A stretch of 64,000 nt of DNA from Streptomyces geranii (GTDB lineage Bacteria > Actinomycetota > Actinomycetes > Streptomycetales > Streptomycetaceae): contig NZ_PJME01000007.1 of assembly GCF_002954775.1 (NCBI RefSeq), positions 282,834 to 346,833 on the forward strand. Reading direction: 5' to 3'. Under the pieces are notes generated by a model, which was given only the letters and a program-made list of their open reading frames with translations, did not search any database and had not been told where the DNA came from. A program made the translations under genes and the position numbers. Below are positions 49,056 to 58,048 of the stretch, one piece after another (positions within the stretch are counted from its first letter, which is position 1; each line of letters starts with the position of its first letter).

Positions 49056-51551
49056 GTGCACCCGTACGATGACAACAGACGCCCCACCAGCCCCCTCAGA
49101 CGCCGCCGAATACGCGGGCCGATCGCCCTGCTGAGCGGTCTGATGCTCGCGGGCGCCTCGCTCTCCCTCACCGCGCCCGCAGCGGGCGCCGCCGACGCCG
49201 AGCCGACGGCCGTCGCCGCCGCCGAGGACTTCCAGCAGGTCACCCTCGCCAAGGGCGAACCCGAGGTCGGCGAGCCCATGTCGCTCGCCGTCCTCCCCGA
49301 CCGCTCGGTCCTGCACACCTCGCGCGACGGCGAACTCCGCATCACCGACGCCGCCGGAAACACCCGGCTCGCCGGCAAGCTCGACGTCTACTCCCACGAC
49401 GAGGAGGGCCTCCAAGGCATCGGCGTCGACCCGGAGTTCAGCACCAACCGCTTCATCTACCTGTACTACGCACCCCCGTTGAACACCCCGGCGGGCGACG
49501 CCCCCGAGACGGGCACAGCGGCCGACTTCGCGCCCTTCGACGGCGTCAACCGGCTCTCCCGGTTCGTCCTCAACGCCGACGGCACCCTGAACAACGCCAG
49601 CGAGACGAAGGTCATCGACGTCCCCGCCTCACGCGGCCTGTGCTGCCATGTCGGCGGCGACATCGACTTCGACGCGGCGGGCAACCTCTACCTGTCGACG
49701 GGCGACGACACCAACCCCTTCCAGTCCGACGGGTTCACACCCATCGACGAGCGCGCGAACCGCAACCCGGCCTTCGACGCCCAGCGTTCGTCCGGCAACA
49801 CCAACGACCTGCGCGGCAAGATCCTGCGTATCAAGGTCAACGCGGACGGCTCGTACGCCGTCCCGTCCGGCAACCTGTTCGCGCCCGGCACGGACAAGAC
49901 GCGGCCCGAGATCTACGCGATGGGCTTCCGTAACCCGTTCCGCTTCAGCGTCGACAAGGCGACCGGGATCATCTACATCGGCGAGTACGGCCCCGACGCG
50001 GGCGCGGCCGACCCGAACCGAGGCCCGGCGGGCCAGGTCGAGTTCGCCCGCGTCACCGGCCCCGGCAACTTCGGCTGGCCGTACTGCACCGGCGCCAACG
50101 ACGCCTACGTGGACTACGACTTCGCGACCGGCACCTCCGGCGCCAAGTTCGACTGCGCCGCCCCGAAGAACACCTCGCCCAACAACACCGGCCTCACCGA
50201 CCTTCCCCCGGCGCAGGCCGCCTGGATTCCCTACAACGGCCCGTCCGTACCGGAGTTCGGCGACGGCTCCGAGTCCCCGATGGGCGGCCCGGTCTACCAC
50301 TACGACCCCGCGCTCGACTCCCCGGTCAAGTTCCCCGAGGCCTACGACGGCGACTTCTTCGCCGGTGAGTTCGGCCGCCGCTGGATCAAGCGGATCAGCA
50401 GCGACGCCGACGGGACCGTCCAGTCCATCAACGACATTCCGTGGACCGGCACCCAGGTGATGGACATGGCCTTCGGGCCGGACGGCGCGCTGTACGTCCT
50501 CGACTACGGCATCTCGTGGTTCGGCGGCGACGAGCACTCCGCCCTCTACCGCATCGAGAACGCCACCGACGGCCACTCCCCGGTCGCCCAGGCCGCCGCG
50601 GACGTCACCTCCGGCCAGGCCCCGCTGAAGGTCAAGTTCTCCTCAGCCGGCTCCACCGACCAGGACGGCGACGCCCTCACCTACAGCTGGGACTTCGGCG
50701 ACGGCGGTACGTCGACCTCGGCGAACCCCACCCACAAGTACAAGAAGAACGGCACCTACACGGCGACGGTGACCGCGAAGGACGCCTCCGGCCGCACGGG
50801 CGGCGCGAGCGTCCAGGTCGTCGTCGGCAACACCGCGCCCAAGGTGGTCCTCCAACTCCCCGAGGACGGCCAGCTGTTCGCCTTCGGCGACGCCATCCCG
50901 TTCAAGGTGAAGGTCACCGACCGCGAGGACGGCCGGAACATTGACTGCACCAAGGTCCAGGTCACCTTCATCCTCGGCCACGACAGCCACGGCCACCCGC
51001 AGACCTCGGCCAACGGCTGCTCCGGCACCATCCAGACCAGCGCCGACGGCGGCCACGACCCCAACGCCAACATCTTCGGGGTCTTCGACGCCCAGTACAC
51101 CGACCTCGGAGGCGGCGGCCAGGCGCCCCTGACCACCCATGACCAGAACGTCGTCCAGCCCACCCACCGCCAGGCCGAGCACTCCAACAACTCCTCCGGC
51201 ACGACGGTGAGTTCACGGGCGTCGGCGAACGGCGGCAAGACCGTCGGCGACATCGACAACGGCGACTGGATCGCCTTCACGCCGTACGTCCTGAGCAACG
51301 CCAAGTCGCTCACGGCACGCGTCGCCTCGGTGGGCGCGGGCGGCAAGCTGGAGATCCGCGCGGGCTCACCGACCGGCAAGGTGCTGGGCCGGGCGACCGT
51401 ACCGGCGACCGGCGGCTGGGACACCTACAAGGACGTCACCGCCACCCTCTCCCACGCCCCCAAGGGCACGACCACCTTCTATCTGGTCTTCAAGGGAGCG
51501 GCGAGCGGCGACCTGTTCGAGGTGGACGACTTCACCTTCACGACACGCTGA
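49056..51551 (+). CDS. Secreted glucose/sorbosone-dehydrogenase-like protein with PKD and CBM6 domains
   Basis: The 831-residue protein starts at a GTG after CTGGAGG. It has a signal peptide (Arg-rich, then IALLSGLMLAGASLSLTAPAAGA, cleavage near 43) and a six-bladed GSDH propeller (about 55-500; MSLAVLPDRSVLHTSRDGELRI, GLQGIGVDPEF, GFRNPFRFSVD). A PKD domain (about 505-590) and a C-terminal CBM6-like sheet (about 700-831, ending FEVDDFTFT) follow. GSDH proteins may be PQQ-dependent sugar dehydrogenases, but many propellers of this kind have no proven activity. The pairing with the following ThuA protein is common in actinobacteria. Confidence 0.88.
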   Translation: MHPYDDNRRPTSPLRRRRIRGPIALLSGLMLAGASLSLTAPAAGAADAEPTAVAAAEDFQQVTLAKGEPEVGEPMSLAVLPDRSVLHTSRDGELRITDAAGNTRLAGKLDVYSHDEEGLQGIGVDPEFSTNRFIYLYYAPPLNTPAGDAPETGTAADFAPFDGVNRLSRFVLNADGTLNNASETKVIDVPASRGLCCHVGGDIDFDAAGNLYLSTGDDTNPFQSDGFTPIDERANRNPAFDAQRSSGNTNDLRGKILRIKVNADGSYAVPSGNLFAPGTDKTRPEIYAMGFRNPFRFSVDKATGIIYIGEYGPDAGAADPNRGPAGQVEFARVTGPGNFGWPYCTGANDAYVDYDFATGTSGAKFDCAAPKNTSPNNTGLTDLPPAQAAWIPYNGPSVPEFGDGSESPMGGPVYHYDPALDSPVKFPEAYDGDFFAGEFGRRWIKRISSDADGTVQSINDIPWTGTQVMDMAFGPDGALYVLDYGISWFGGDEHSALYRIENATDGHSPVAQAAADVTSGQAPLKVKFSSAGSTDQDGDALTYSWDFGDGGTSTSANPTHKYKKNGTYTATVTAKDASGRTGGASVQVVVGNTAPKVVLQLPEDGQLFAFGDAIPFKVKVTDREDGRNIDCTKVQVTFILGHDSHGHPQTSANGCSGTIQTSADGGHDPNANIFGVFDAQYTDLGGGGQAPLTTHDQNVVQPTHRQAEHSNNSSGTTVSSRASANGGKTVGDIDNGDWIAFTPYVLSNAKSLTARVASVGAGGKLEIRAGSPTGKVLGRATVPATGGWDTYKDVTATLSHAPKGTTTFYLVFKGAASGDLFEVDDFTFTTR

Positions 51552-51565
51552 GAGGAGTGCGCGCC

Positions 51566-52891
51566 ATGCGACCAACAGGCCGAATACCAACAGCTGTTGT
51601 GGGCACGGCACTGCTCCTCGGGTGCGTGTCGACCCCGGCCGCCTCCACCCCCGCACCAGCACGGCACGCCGACCGGGTGCTCGTCTTCTCCAAGACGGCC
51701 GCCTTCCGGCACGACTCCATCCCCGACGGCGTCAAGGCGCTCAAGGAACTCGGCACGAGCGCCGGCTTCAGGGTCGACGCGACGGAGGACGCGACCGCGT
51801 TCAACCCGGCGAACCTCCGCCGGTACGCGGCCGTCGTCTTCCTCTCGACGACCGGCGATGTCCTGACGGACCGTCAACAACGTTCCTTCGAAAGCTACAT
51901 CCACCACGGCGGCGGCTATGTGGGCATCCACGCGGCGGCCGACACGGAGTACGACTGGCAGTTCTACGGCGGCCTGGTCGGCGCCTACTTCCAGGGCCAC
52001 CCGGCGATCCAGCCGGCCCGCACCGTGGTCGAGGACCGCGCCCACCCGGCCACCTCGGCCCTGGGCGCGGACTGGAACCGTACCGACGAGTGGTACAACT
52101 ACCGCTCGAATCCCCGGAGTTCGGTACGGGTCCTGGCCTCGCTCGACGAGTCCTCGTACACCGGCGGCACCATGAACGGCGACCATCCGATCGCCTGGTG
52201 CCACAACTACGCGGGCGGACGCTCCTTCTACACCGGCGTCGGCCACCTGCCGTCCGCGTACGCCGAACCCGCCCTCCGGCAGCACCTGTTGGGCGGACTG
52301 CGCTGGGCCACCGGCAAGGCCCAGGCGGACTGCCGCCCGGAGAACGGCTACCAGCCGCTCTTCGACGGCACCTCCCAGGCAGGGTGGAGACAGGCGGGCC
52401 CGGGCACCTTCACCCGCTCCGACGAAGGCACACTCACGTCGTCGGGCGGCATGGGGATGCTCTGGTACGCCGACCGCAGCTTCGGCGCCTACTCGCTGAA
52501 GCTCGACTGGAAGACCGAGGGCGACGACAACTCCGGGGTGTTCGTGGGCTTCCCGCCCTCCGACGACCCCTGGTCGGCCGTCTCCCAGGGCTACGAGATC
52601 CAGATCGACGCCACCGACGCCCCCGACCGCACCACCGGGGCCGTCTACGGGTTCAGGTCCGCCGACGTGAAGAAGCGCGACCGCGCGCTGAATCCGCCGG
52701 GGGAGTGGAACACGTACGAGATCCGCGTGGAGGGCGAACGCCTCCGCGTCTGGCTCAACGGCGTGCGGATCAACGATTTCACCAACACCGATCCGGCCCG
52801 CAGCCTGCGGGACGGCCACATCGGCATCCAGAACCACGGAGCCGACGACCAGGTGTCCTTCCGAGACATCCGGATCAAGGAACTGCCGTAA
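51566..52891 (+). CDS. Secreted ThuA-domain / DUF1080 (3-keto-disaccharide hydrolase-like) fusion
   Basis: The 441-residue protein has an export signal (TAVVGTALLLGCVSTPAAST; a possible lipobox LLGC at about residue 20). A ThuA glutamine-amidotransferase-like domain (about 35-260; RVLVFSKTAAFRHDSIPDG, GGYVGIHAAADTEYDW, GDHPIAWCHNY) and a DUF1080 jelly roll (about 275-441; FNG-like LFDGTSQAGW, NSGVFVGFP, GYEIQIDA, GEWNTYEIRVEGERLRVWLNG) follow. DUF1080 members hydrolyse 3-keto-glycosides, and ThuA relates to trehalose utilisation through keto-trehalose. Together with the Gfo/Idh enzyme this suggests a 3-keto-sugar pathway. It starts 14 bp after the GSDH gene. Confidence 0.9.
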   Translation: MRPTGRIPTAVVGTALLLGCVSTPAASTPAPARHADRVLVFSKTAAFRHDSIPDGVKALKELGTSAGFRVDATEDATAFNPANLRRYAAVVFLSTTGDVLTDRQQRSFESYIHHGGGYVGIHAAADTEYDWQFYGGLVGAYFQGHPAIQPARTVVEDRAHPATSALGADWNRTDEWYNYRSNPRSSVRVLASLDESSYTGGTMNGDHPIAWCHNYAGGRSFYTGVGHLPSAYAEPALRQHLLGGLRWATGKAQADCRPENGYQPLFDGTSQAGWRQAGPGTFTRSDEGTLTSSGGMGMLWYADRSFGAYSLKLDWKTEGDDNSGVFVGFPPSDDPWSAVSQGYEIQIDATDAPDRTTGAVYGFRSADVKKRDRALNPPGEWNTYEIRVEGERLRVWLNGVRINDFTNTDPARSLRDGHIGIQNHGADDQVSFRDIRIKELP

Positions 52892-52946
52892 CGCCCGTGT
52901 TGCCCGTGAAGGCGCCGGAGACCCCGGCCACCACGGGCCACTGAGC

Positions 52947-52984
52947 GGCGGCGGGCGGAGGACGCCGGACCTCCGCCCGCCGCC
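52947..52984. terminator. Strong terminator separating the sugar block from the ebo-type operon
   Basis: GGCGGCGGGCGGAGG and CCTCCGCCCGCCGCC form a perfect 15-bp stem with an 8-nt loop. The next gene starts 51 bp later. Confidence 0.85.
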
Positions 52985-53035
52985 TTCCACCCGGCCCGCC
53001 GCCGGGGCGTGTGAACGACAAGGAGGCCGCTGCCC

Positions 53036-54328
53036 ATGTCCATGCCCATGTCCACGTCGACGTCCCAACCTCGAACTCGTGTGGGGGTATGGCTGATCGG
53101 AGCCCGAGGCTCGGTCGCCACCACCGTCGTCGCGGGCTGCGCCGCCGTGACAGCGGGCCTCCACCGCCCCACGGGCATGGTCACCGAAACACCCCCGTTC
53201 ACGGACTGCGGCCTCCCGCCGCTGTCCGACCTCGTCTTCGGCGGCCACGACACGGTGGACTGCCCCCTCCCGAAACGCGCGGAGGCGCTGACGGCGGCAG
53301 GCGTCCTCCCGTACGGCCTCACCTCGGCGATCACCTCCGAACTGGCCGCTGCGGAACGGGAGATCAGGCCCGGCGCCCCCGCGCCGGGTGAGCTGGACCG
53401 AACCCCTGACGACCTGGTGGCGGCCTTCGCCGCAGACATCCAGGACTTCGTACGACGCCACGCCCTGGCCCGAGCGGTCGTGGTGAACGTGGCCTCCACC
53501 GAGCCCACCCCGACCGGCACCGCTCTCCCGCCCAGCTCGCTCTACGCGGCGGCGGCCCTCCGCGCGGGCTGCCCCTACGTCAACTTCACCCCGTCGACGG
53601 GCCTGCACCACCCGGCCCTGACCCACGCGGCGGAGACGAGCGGCCTCCCCTACGCCGGCCGCGACGGCAAAACAGGCCAGACCCTGCTGCGGTCGGTCCT
53701 CGGCCCGATGTTCACGCAACGCGCCCTGGAAGTCCGCGCCTGGTCGGGCACCAACCTGCTGGGCGGCGGCGACGGGGCGTCCCTGGCCGACCCCTCCGCG
53801 GCGGCGGCGAAGAACGCGGGCAAGGAACGCGTCCTCGCGGACACCCTCGGCACCACCCCCGAGGGCACGGTCCACATCGACGACGTCCCGTCCCTCGGCG
53901 ACTGGAAAACCGCGTGGGACCACATCGCCTTCGACGGCTTCCTCGGCACCCGCATGGTCCTCCAGACCACCTGGCAGGGCTGCGACTCGGCCCTTGCGGC
54001 CCCCCTCATCCTGGACCTGGCCCGCCTGACGTCCCGCGCCCACGAGGCGGGCCTCTCCGGCCCACTGACCGAACTCGGCTTCTACTTCAAGGACCCGGTG
54101 GGCGACGGGCCGGCGGGACTGGGGGAGCAGTACGCGGAGCTGGTGGGGTTCGCGGGGCGGCTGAGGGGTGGGGGAGAGATGGGGTTTCCGGGCGACGTAG
54201 CGGGACCGGCGGGGCCTTCGAGCGGCGAGGGAAGCGGCCCGCACACGGACGCCCAGGCCCAGGCACCCCGGCCGAGCGAGTCCCCGGGCGGTGGGCGACC
54301 GGCCGACGGTGAGGGGGAACACCGGTGA
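53036..54328 (+). CDS. Inositol-3-phosphate-synthase-like protein (first gene of ebo-type operon)
   Basis: The 430-residue protein matches the actinobacterial MIPS-like family. It has a nucleotide-binding RVGVWLIGARGSVATTVVAG (about 15-34), VVNVASTEP, YVNFTPSTGLHHPAL, GRDGKTGQTLLRSVLGPMF and WSGTNLLGGGDGASLADPSAAAAKNAGKE with the lysine/asparagine region of the active site, then FLGTRMVLQTTWQGCDSALAAPLILDLARL. MIPS converts glucose-6-phosphate to inositol-1-phosphate with NAD; this branch may act on another sugar phosphate. The last 60 residues or so (from about 370) are low-complexity Gly/Pro/Ser with no family match. The stop overlaps the next start (GTGA). Confidence 0.85.
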   Translation: MSMPMSTSTSQPRTRVGVWLIGARGSVATTVVAGCAAVTAGLHRPTGMVTETPPFTDCGLPPLSDLVFGGHDTVDCPLPKRAEALTAAGVLPYGLTSAITSELAAAEREIRPGAPAPGELDRTPDDLVAAFAADIQDFVRRHALARAVVVNVASTEPTPTGTALPPSSLYAAAALRAGCPYVNFTPSTGLHHPALTHAAETSGLPYAGRDGKTGQTLLRSVLGPMFTQRALEVRAWSGTNLLGGGDGASLADPSAAAAKNAGKERVLADTLGTTPEGTVHIDDVPSLGDWKTAWDHIAFDGFLGTRMVLQTTWQGCDSALAAPLILDLARLTSRAHEAGLSGPLTELGFYFKDPVGDGPAGLGEQYAELVGFAGRLRGGGEMGFPGDVAGPAGPSSGEGSGPHTDAQAQAPRPSESPGGGRPADGEGEHR

Positions 54329-55353
54329 GCACGCGAGCGGACGCACCGACCCGCAATGGTGCCCAGGACCAGGTCACCCGGCCCCGCACCCGGTCCAACG
54401 CACCGCACGCCGCCGACTCCGCCACCCCCAACCCCACCCCTGCTCCCACCCCCCTCCGCTTCGGCTACGGAACCAACGGCCTCGCCGACCTCCGCCTCGA
54501 CGACGCCCTCGGCCTGCTCGCCGACCTGGGCTACGACGGCGTCGGCCTGACCCTCGACCACATGCACCTCGACCCGCTGGCCCCCGACCTCCCCGCCCGC
54601 ACCCACCGACTCGCCCGCCGCCTGGACACCCTCGGCCTGGGCGTGACCGTGGAGACCGGCGCCCGCTACGTACTCGACCCGCGCCGCAAACACGGCCCCT
54701 CCCTCCTCGACCCCGACCCGGACGACCGCGCACGACGCGTCGACCTCCTCCTCCGGGCCGTACGAGTCGCCGCGGACCTGGGCGCCCACGCCGTGCACTG
54801 CTTCAGCGGCATCACCCCTGCGGGCACGGACCCGGACACCGCATGGCACCGCCTCACCGACGCCCTCGCCCCCGTCCTGGACGCGGCCACCGCAGCCGGC
54901 GTCCCGCTCGCCGTCGAACCCGAACCCGGCCAACTCCTCGCCACCATCGCCGACTTCCACCACCTCCGGCACGCACTCGACGACCCCGAGGCCCTCGGCC
55001 TCACCCTCGACATCGGCCACTGCCAGTGCCTCGAACCCCTCTCTCCCGCCGACTGCGTCCGCGCCGCCGCCCCCTGGCTGCGCCACGTCCAGATCGAGGA
55101 CATGCGCCGCGGGGTCCACGAGCACCTCCCCTTCGGCGACGGCGAGATCGACTTCCCGCCCGTACTGGCCGCCCTGTCCGCCACCGGCTACCAGGGCCTG
55201 ACGGTCGTCGAACTCCCCCGCCACTCCCACGCGGGCCCCCACTACGCCGAACACTCCCTCCGCTTCCTCCACCGAGCGACGCCCACCGTCACGGCGACCG
55301 CAGTCCCGGCGAGCACAGCCCCGACGGCCACCGCCGAAGGGAGCGCCCCATGA
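54325..55353 (+). CDS. Sugar phosphate isomerase/epimerase (TIM barrel)
   Basis: The 342-residue protein has a Pro/Thr-rich disordered N-terminus (about 1-43). A TIM barrel follows: LRFGYGTNGLADLRLDDALGLLADLGYDGVGLTLDHMHLD, GVTVETGARYVLDPRRKHGPSL, HAVHCFSGITPAG, LAVEPEPGQLLATI, LGLTLDIGHCQCLEP and HVQIEDMRRGVHEHLPFGDGEIDF. This is the common metal-binding layout of xylose-isomerase-like epimerases. In related ebo-type clusters such a protein accompanies EboA and EboE. It overlaps the genes on both sides by 4 bp, implying translational coupling. The N-terminal extension is rich in CACC-type codons and may be the remnant of an older junction. Confidence 0.85.
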   Translation: MSTRADAPTRNGAQDQVTRPRTRSNAPHAADSATPNPTPAPTPLRFGYGTNGLADLRLDDALGLLADLGYDGVGLTLDHMHLDPLAPDLPARTHRLARRLDTLGLGVTVETGARYVLDPRRKHGPSLLDPDPDDRARRVDLLLRAVRVAADLGAHAVHCFSGITPAGTDPDTAWHRLTDALAPVLDAATAAGVPLAVEPEPGQLLATIADFHHLRHALDDPEALGLTLDIGHCQCLEPLSPADCVRAAAPWLRHVQIEDMRRGVHEHLPFGDGEIDFPPVLAALSATGYQGLTVVELPRHSHAGPHYAEHSLRFLHRATPTVTATAVPASTAPTATAEGSAP

Positions 55354-56027
55354 CCCCCCGGCCCCACCCCGGCCCTGGTACCTCCGGCACCCCATTGGCC
55401 GACCTCCACACCCACCTCACCGCCCACCTCGACGAGCCCGCCCGCACCTGGCTCGCCCGCGCCCTGGACGAGGCAGCCGCCCGCTCCGGCGCCCACGGCC
55501 CCATCTCCGCCTGGGAGTTGCGGCTCGCCGAAGCAGGCCGCCGCTGCGGCGCCGAGCACGCCGACGCCGTACGCGTCCTGATCCTGCACGCCGCCCAGGC
55601 CGGCCCCGACGCCCTCACCCGCGTCTACCACCAGGGCACCGCCGCCGAACGCCGAGCCGTCCTGCACGCCCTGCCCCATCTGGTCACCGGCCCCGAAGCC
55701 CTCCCCTTGGTCGAGGACGCCCTGCGCACCAACGACACCCGCCTCGTCGCCGCAGCCGTCGGTCCCTACGCCGCCCGGCACCTGGACGCCCACAACTGGC
55801 GTCACGCCGTACTGAAGTGCCTGTTCACCGGCGTGCCCGTCGACACCGTGGCCGACCTCCACCAGCGGGCCCGTGCGGACACCGAACTCGCCCGCATGCT
55901 CGACGACTACGCGGCCGAACGCACCGCCGCCGGCCGCCCAGTCCCCGAGGATCTGCACCGGGCCCTGGCCCTGACGGATTCCAAAGCGTGCAAAGCATCC
56001 GACGCGTCCGAAGCGAAGGAGTCCTGA
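55350..56027 (+). CDS. eboA: EboA-domain protein
   Basis: The 225-residue protein is almost entirely alpha-helical and soluble. The EboA core is LADLHTHLTAHLDEPARTWLARALDEAAARS, then AWELRLAEAGRRCG, LTRVYHQGTAAERRAVLHALPHL and, near the end, RHLDAHNWRHAVLKCLFTGVPVDTV. The last block (HNWxHxVLKxLF) is the clearest family mark. In cyanobacteria and other bacteria EboA belongs to a conserved cluster linked to export of a biosynthetic precursor (scytonemin). Its biochemical role is unknown. The ATGA start overlaps the epimerase stop by 4 bp, and the next gene starts at its stop codon. Confidence 0.88.
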   Translation: MTPRPHPGPGTSGTPLADLHTHLTAHLDEPARTWLARALDEAAARSGAHGPISAWELRLAEAGRRCGAEHADAVRVLILHAAQAGPDALTRVYHQGTAAERRAVLHALPHLVTGPEALPLVEDALRTNDTRLVAAAVGPYAARHLDAHNWRHAVLKCLFTGVPVDTVADLHQRARADTELARMLDDYAAERTAAGRPVPEDLHRALALTDSKACKASDASEAKES

Positions 56028-56875
56028 TGCGCATCTTCGACCCCCACATCCACATGACGTCACGGACCACCGACGACTACCGCGCCATGTACACCGCAGG
56101 CGTCCGCGCCGTCGTCGAACCCTCCTTCTGGCTCGGCCAGCCCCGCACCTCGCCCGCCTCCTTCCTCGACTACTTCGACTCCCTCCTCGGCTGGGAACCC
56201 TTCCGAGCCGCCCAGCACGGCATCGCCCACCACTGCACGATCGCCCTCAACCCCAAGGAGGCCAACGATCCCCGCTGCACCCCCGTCCTAGACGAACTGC
56301 CCCGCTATCTCGTCAAGGACCGAGTAGTCGCCGTAGGCGAGATCGGCTACGACTCGATGACCCCTGCCGAGGACACCGCCCTCGCCGCCCAGCTCCAGCT
56401 CGCCGCCGACCACGGCCTCCCCGCGCTCGTCCACACCCCGCACCGCGACAAGCTCGCGGGCCTGCGCCGCACTCTCGACGTCGTACGGGAGTCCGCGCTG
56501 TCCCCGGAGCACGTCCTGGTCGACCACCTCAACGAGACGACCGTGAAGGAGGCCAAGGCGGCCGGCTGCTGGCTCGGCTTCTCGGTCTATCCGGAGACCA
56601 AGATGGACGAGGAACGGATGGTGGCCATCCTCCGCGACTACGGGCCGGACCAGGTGCTGGTCAACTCCGCCGCCGACTGGGGCAGAAGCGACCCCCTGAA
56701 GACCCGCAAGGTCGGCGACCTGATGCTCGCGGAGGGCTTCACCGAGGACGACGTCGACCGCGTCCTGTGGCGCAACCCGGTCGCCTTCTACGGACTCAGC
56801 GGCCGACTCGACCTCGAAGTCGACGCCACCGACGCCACGCACGAGGGCAACTCGATCCTGCGCGGCGGTGAGTGA
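56027..56875 (+). CDS. TatD-family metal-dependent hydrolase (EboB-type)
   Basis: The 282-residue protein is an amidohydrolase TIM barrel with the metal ligands H7 and H9 in RIFDPHIHMTS, Glu in VAVGEIGYDSMTPAEDTALAAQLQLAADHGLPALVHTPHRDK (also supplying His), LVDHLNETT and a late VNSAADWGRSDPLKT aspartate. TatD relatives hydrolyse phosphodiesters or amide-like bonds; the ebo members form a separate branch. The start codon overlaps the EboA stop (TGATG), and the next gene begins 3 bp after its stop, so the unit is tightly coupled. Confidence 0.88.
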   Translation: MRIFDPHIHMTSRTTDDYRAMYTAGVRAVVEPSFWLGQPRTSPASFLDYFDSLLGWEPFRAAQHGIAHHCTIALNPKEANDPRCTPVLDELPRYLVKDRVVAVGEIGYDSMTPAEDTALAAQLQLAADHGLPALVHTPHRDKLAGLRRTLDVVRESALSPEHVLVDHLNETTVKEAKAAGCWLGFSVYPETKMDEERMVAILRDYGPDQVLVNSAADWGRSDPLKTRKVGDLMLAEGFTEDDVDRVLWRNPVAFYGLSGRLDLEVDATDATHEGNSILRGGE

Positions 56876-56878
56876 CCG

Positions 56879-58048
56879 ATGCGCTTCCGGCACCCCGACG
56901 GCTCCACCGTCCACCTCGCCTACTGCACCAACGTCCACCCCGCCGAGACCCTCGACGGCGTCCTCGCCCAACTCCGCGACCACTGCGAACCCGTACGCCG
57001 ACGCCTCGGCCGCGACCGCCTCGGCATCGGCCTGTGGCTCGCCAAGGACGCCGCCCACGCCCTGGTCACCGACCCCTCCGCCCTGCGCGGTCTGCGCACC
57101 GAACTCGACCGGCGCGGCCTCGAAGTCGTCACCCTCAACGGCTTCCCGTACGAGGGTTTCGGCGCCGAAGAGGTCAAGTACCGCGTCTACCGGCCGGACT
57201 GGGCCGACCCCGCACGGCTCGCCCACACCACCGACCTCGCCCGGGTCCTCGCCGGACTCCTCCCCGACGACGTCACCGAAGGCAGCATCTCCACCCTGCC
57301 CCTCGCCTGGCGCACCGCCTACGACGCCGAGCGCGCGGCCACGGCCATGACCGCCCTGGGCACCCTCGCCGAACGCCTCGACGCCCTCGCCGAACTCACC
57401 GGCCGCTCCATCCGCGTCGGACTGGAACCGGAACCCGGCTGCACCGTCGAGACCACCGCCGACGCCATCGCCCCGCTCACCGACATCGGCCACGACCGCA
57501 TCGGCATCTGCGTCGACACCTGCCACCTCGCCACCTCCTTCGAAGACCCCGACACCGCCCTGGACGCACTCACGCGAGCCCGCGTCCCCGTCGTCAAATC
57601 CCAGCTCTCAGCCGCCCTGCACGCCGAACACCCCCACCTCCCCGAAGTCCGCGAGGCACTCGCCGCCTTCGACGAACCCCGCTTCCTGCACCAGACCCGC
57701 ACCGCCACCGCCGCCGGACTGCGCGGCACCGACGACCTGGGAGAGGCCCTCAAGGGCGACACCCTGCCCGACGCCTCCCCCTGGCGGGCCCACTTCCACG
57801 TCCCGCTGCACGCGGCCCCCGCCGCACCCCTCACCTCCACCCTCCCCGTACTCAAGTCCGCCCTGACCCGCCTGGTCGGCGGCCCGCATCCCCTCACCCG
57901 CCACCTGGAGGTCGAGACCTACACCTGGCAGGCCCTCCCACCCGAGCTACGGCCCCGCGCCCGCGCCCAGCTCGCCGACGGCATCGCCGCCGAACTCACC
58001 CTCGCCCGCGACCTGTTGACCGACCTGGGCCTGAAGGAGCTGCCATGA
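56879..58048 (+). CDS. eboE: Metabolite traffic protein EboE (TIM barrel)
   Basis: The 389-residue protein has the EboE opening HLAYCTNVHPAETLDGVLAQLRDHCEPVRRRLGRDRLGIGLWLAKDAAHAL. It has an AP-endonuclease-like barrel (VVTLNGFPYEGFGAEEVKYRVYRPDW, IRVGLEPEPGCTVETTADAI, IGICVDTCHLATSFEDPDTAL, FHVPLHAAPAAPLTSTLPVL) and a C-terminal VETYTWQALPPELR. Length and motifs fit EboE, described in cyanobacteria as a cytoplasmic protein of a cluster moving an aromatic precursor to the periplasm. No exported signal is visible. The start lies 3 bp after the TatD stop, and the next gene overlaps it by 4 bp. Confidence 0.9.
   Translation: MRFRHPDGSTVHLAYCTNVHPAETLDGVLAQLRDHCEPVRRRLGRDRLGIGLWLAKDAAHALVTDPSALRGLRTELDRRGLEVVTLNGFPYEGFGAEEVKYRVYRPDWADPARLAHTTDLARVLAGLLPDDVTEGSISTLPLAWRTAYDAERAATAMTALGTLAERLDALAELTGRSIRVGLEPEPGCTVETTADAIAPLTDIGHDRIGICVDTCHLATSFEDPDTALDALTRARVPVVKSQLSAALHAEHPHLPEVREALAAFDEPRFLHQTRTATAAGLRGTDDLGEALKGDTLPDASPWRAHFHVPLHAAPAAPLTSTLPVLKSALTRLVGGPHPLTRHLEVETYTWQALPPELRPRARAQLADGIAAELTLARDLLTDLGLKELP

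Noticed and set aside
54291..56027. 578-residue frame ending in EboA
   Set aside because: The part before 55350 is a shadow of the epimerase gene; the EboA domain begins at the overlapping ATGA.
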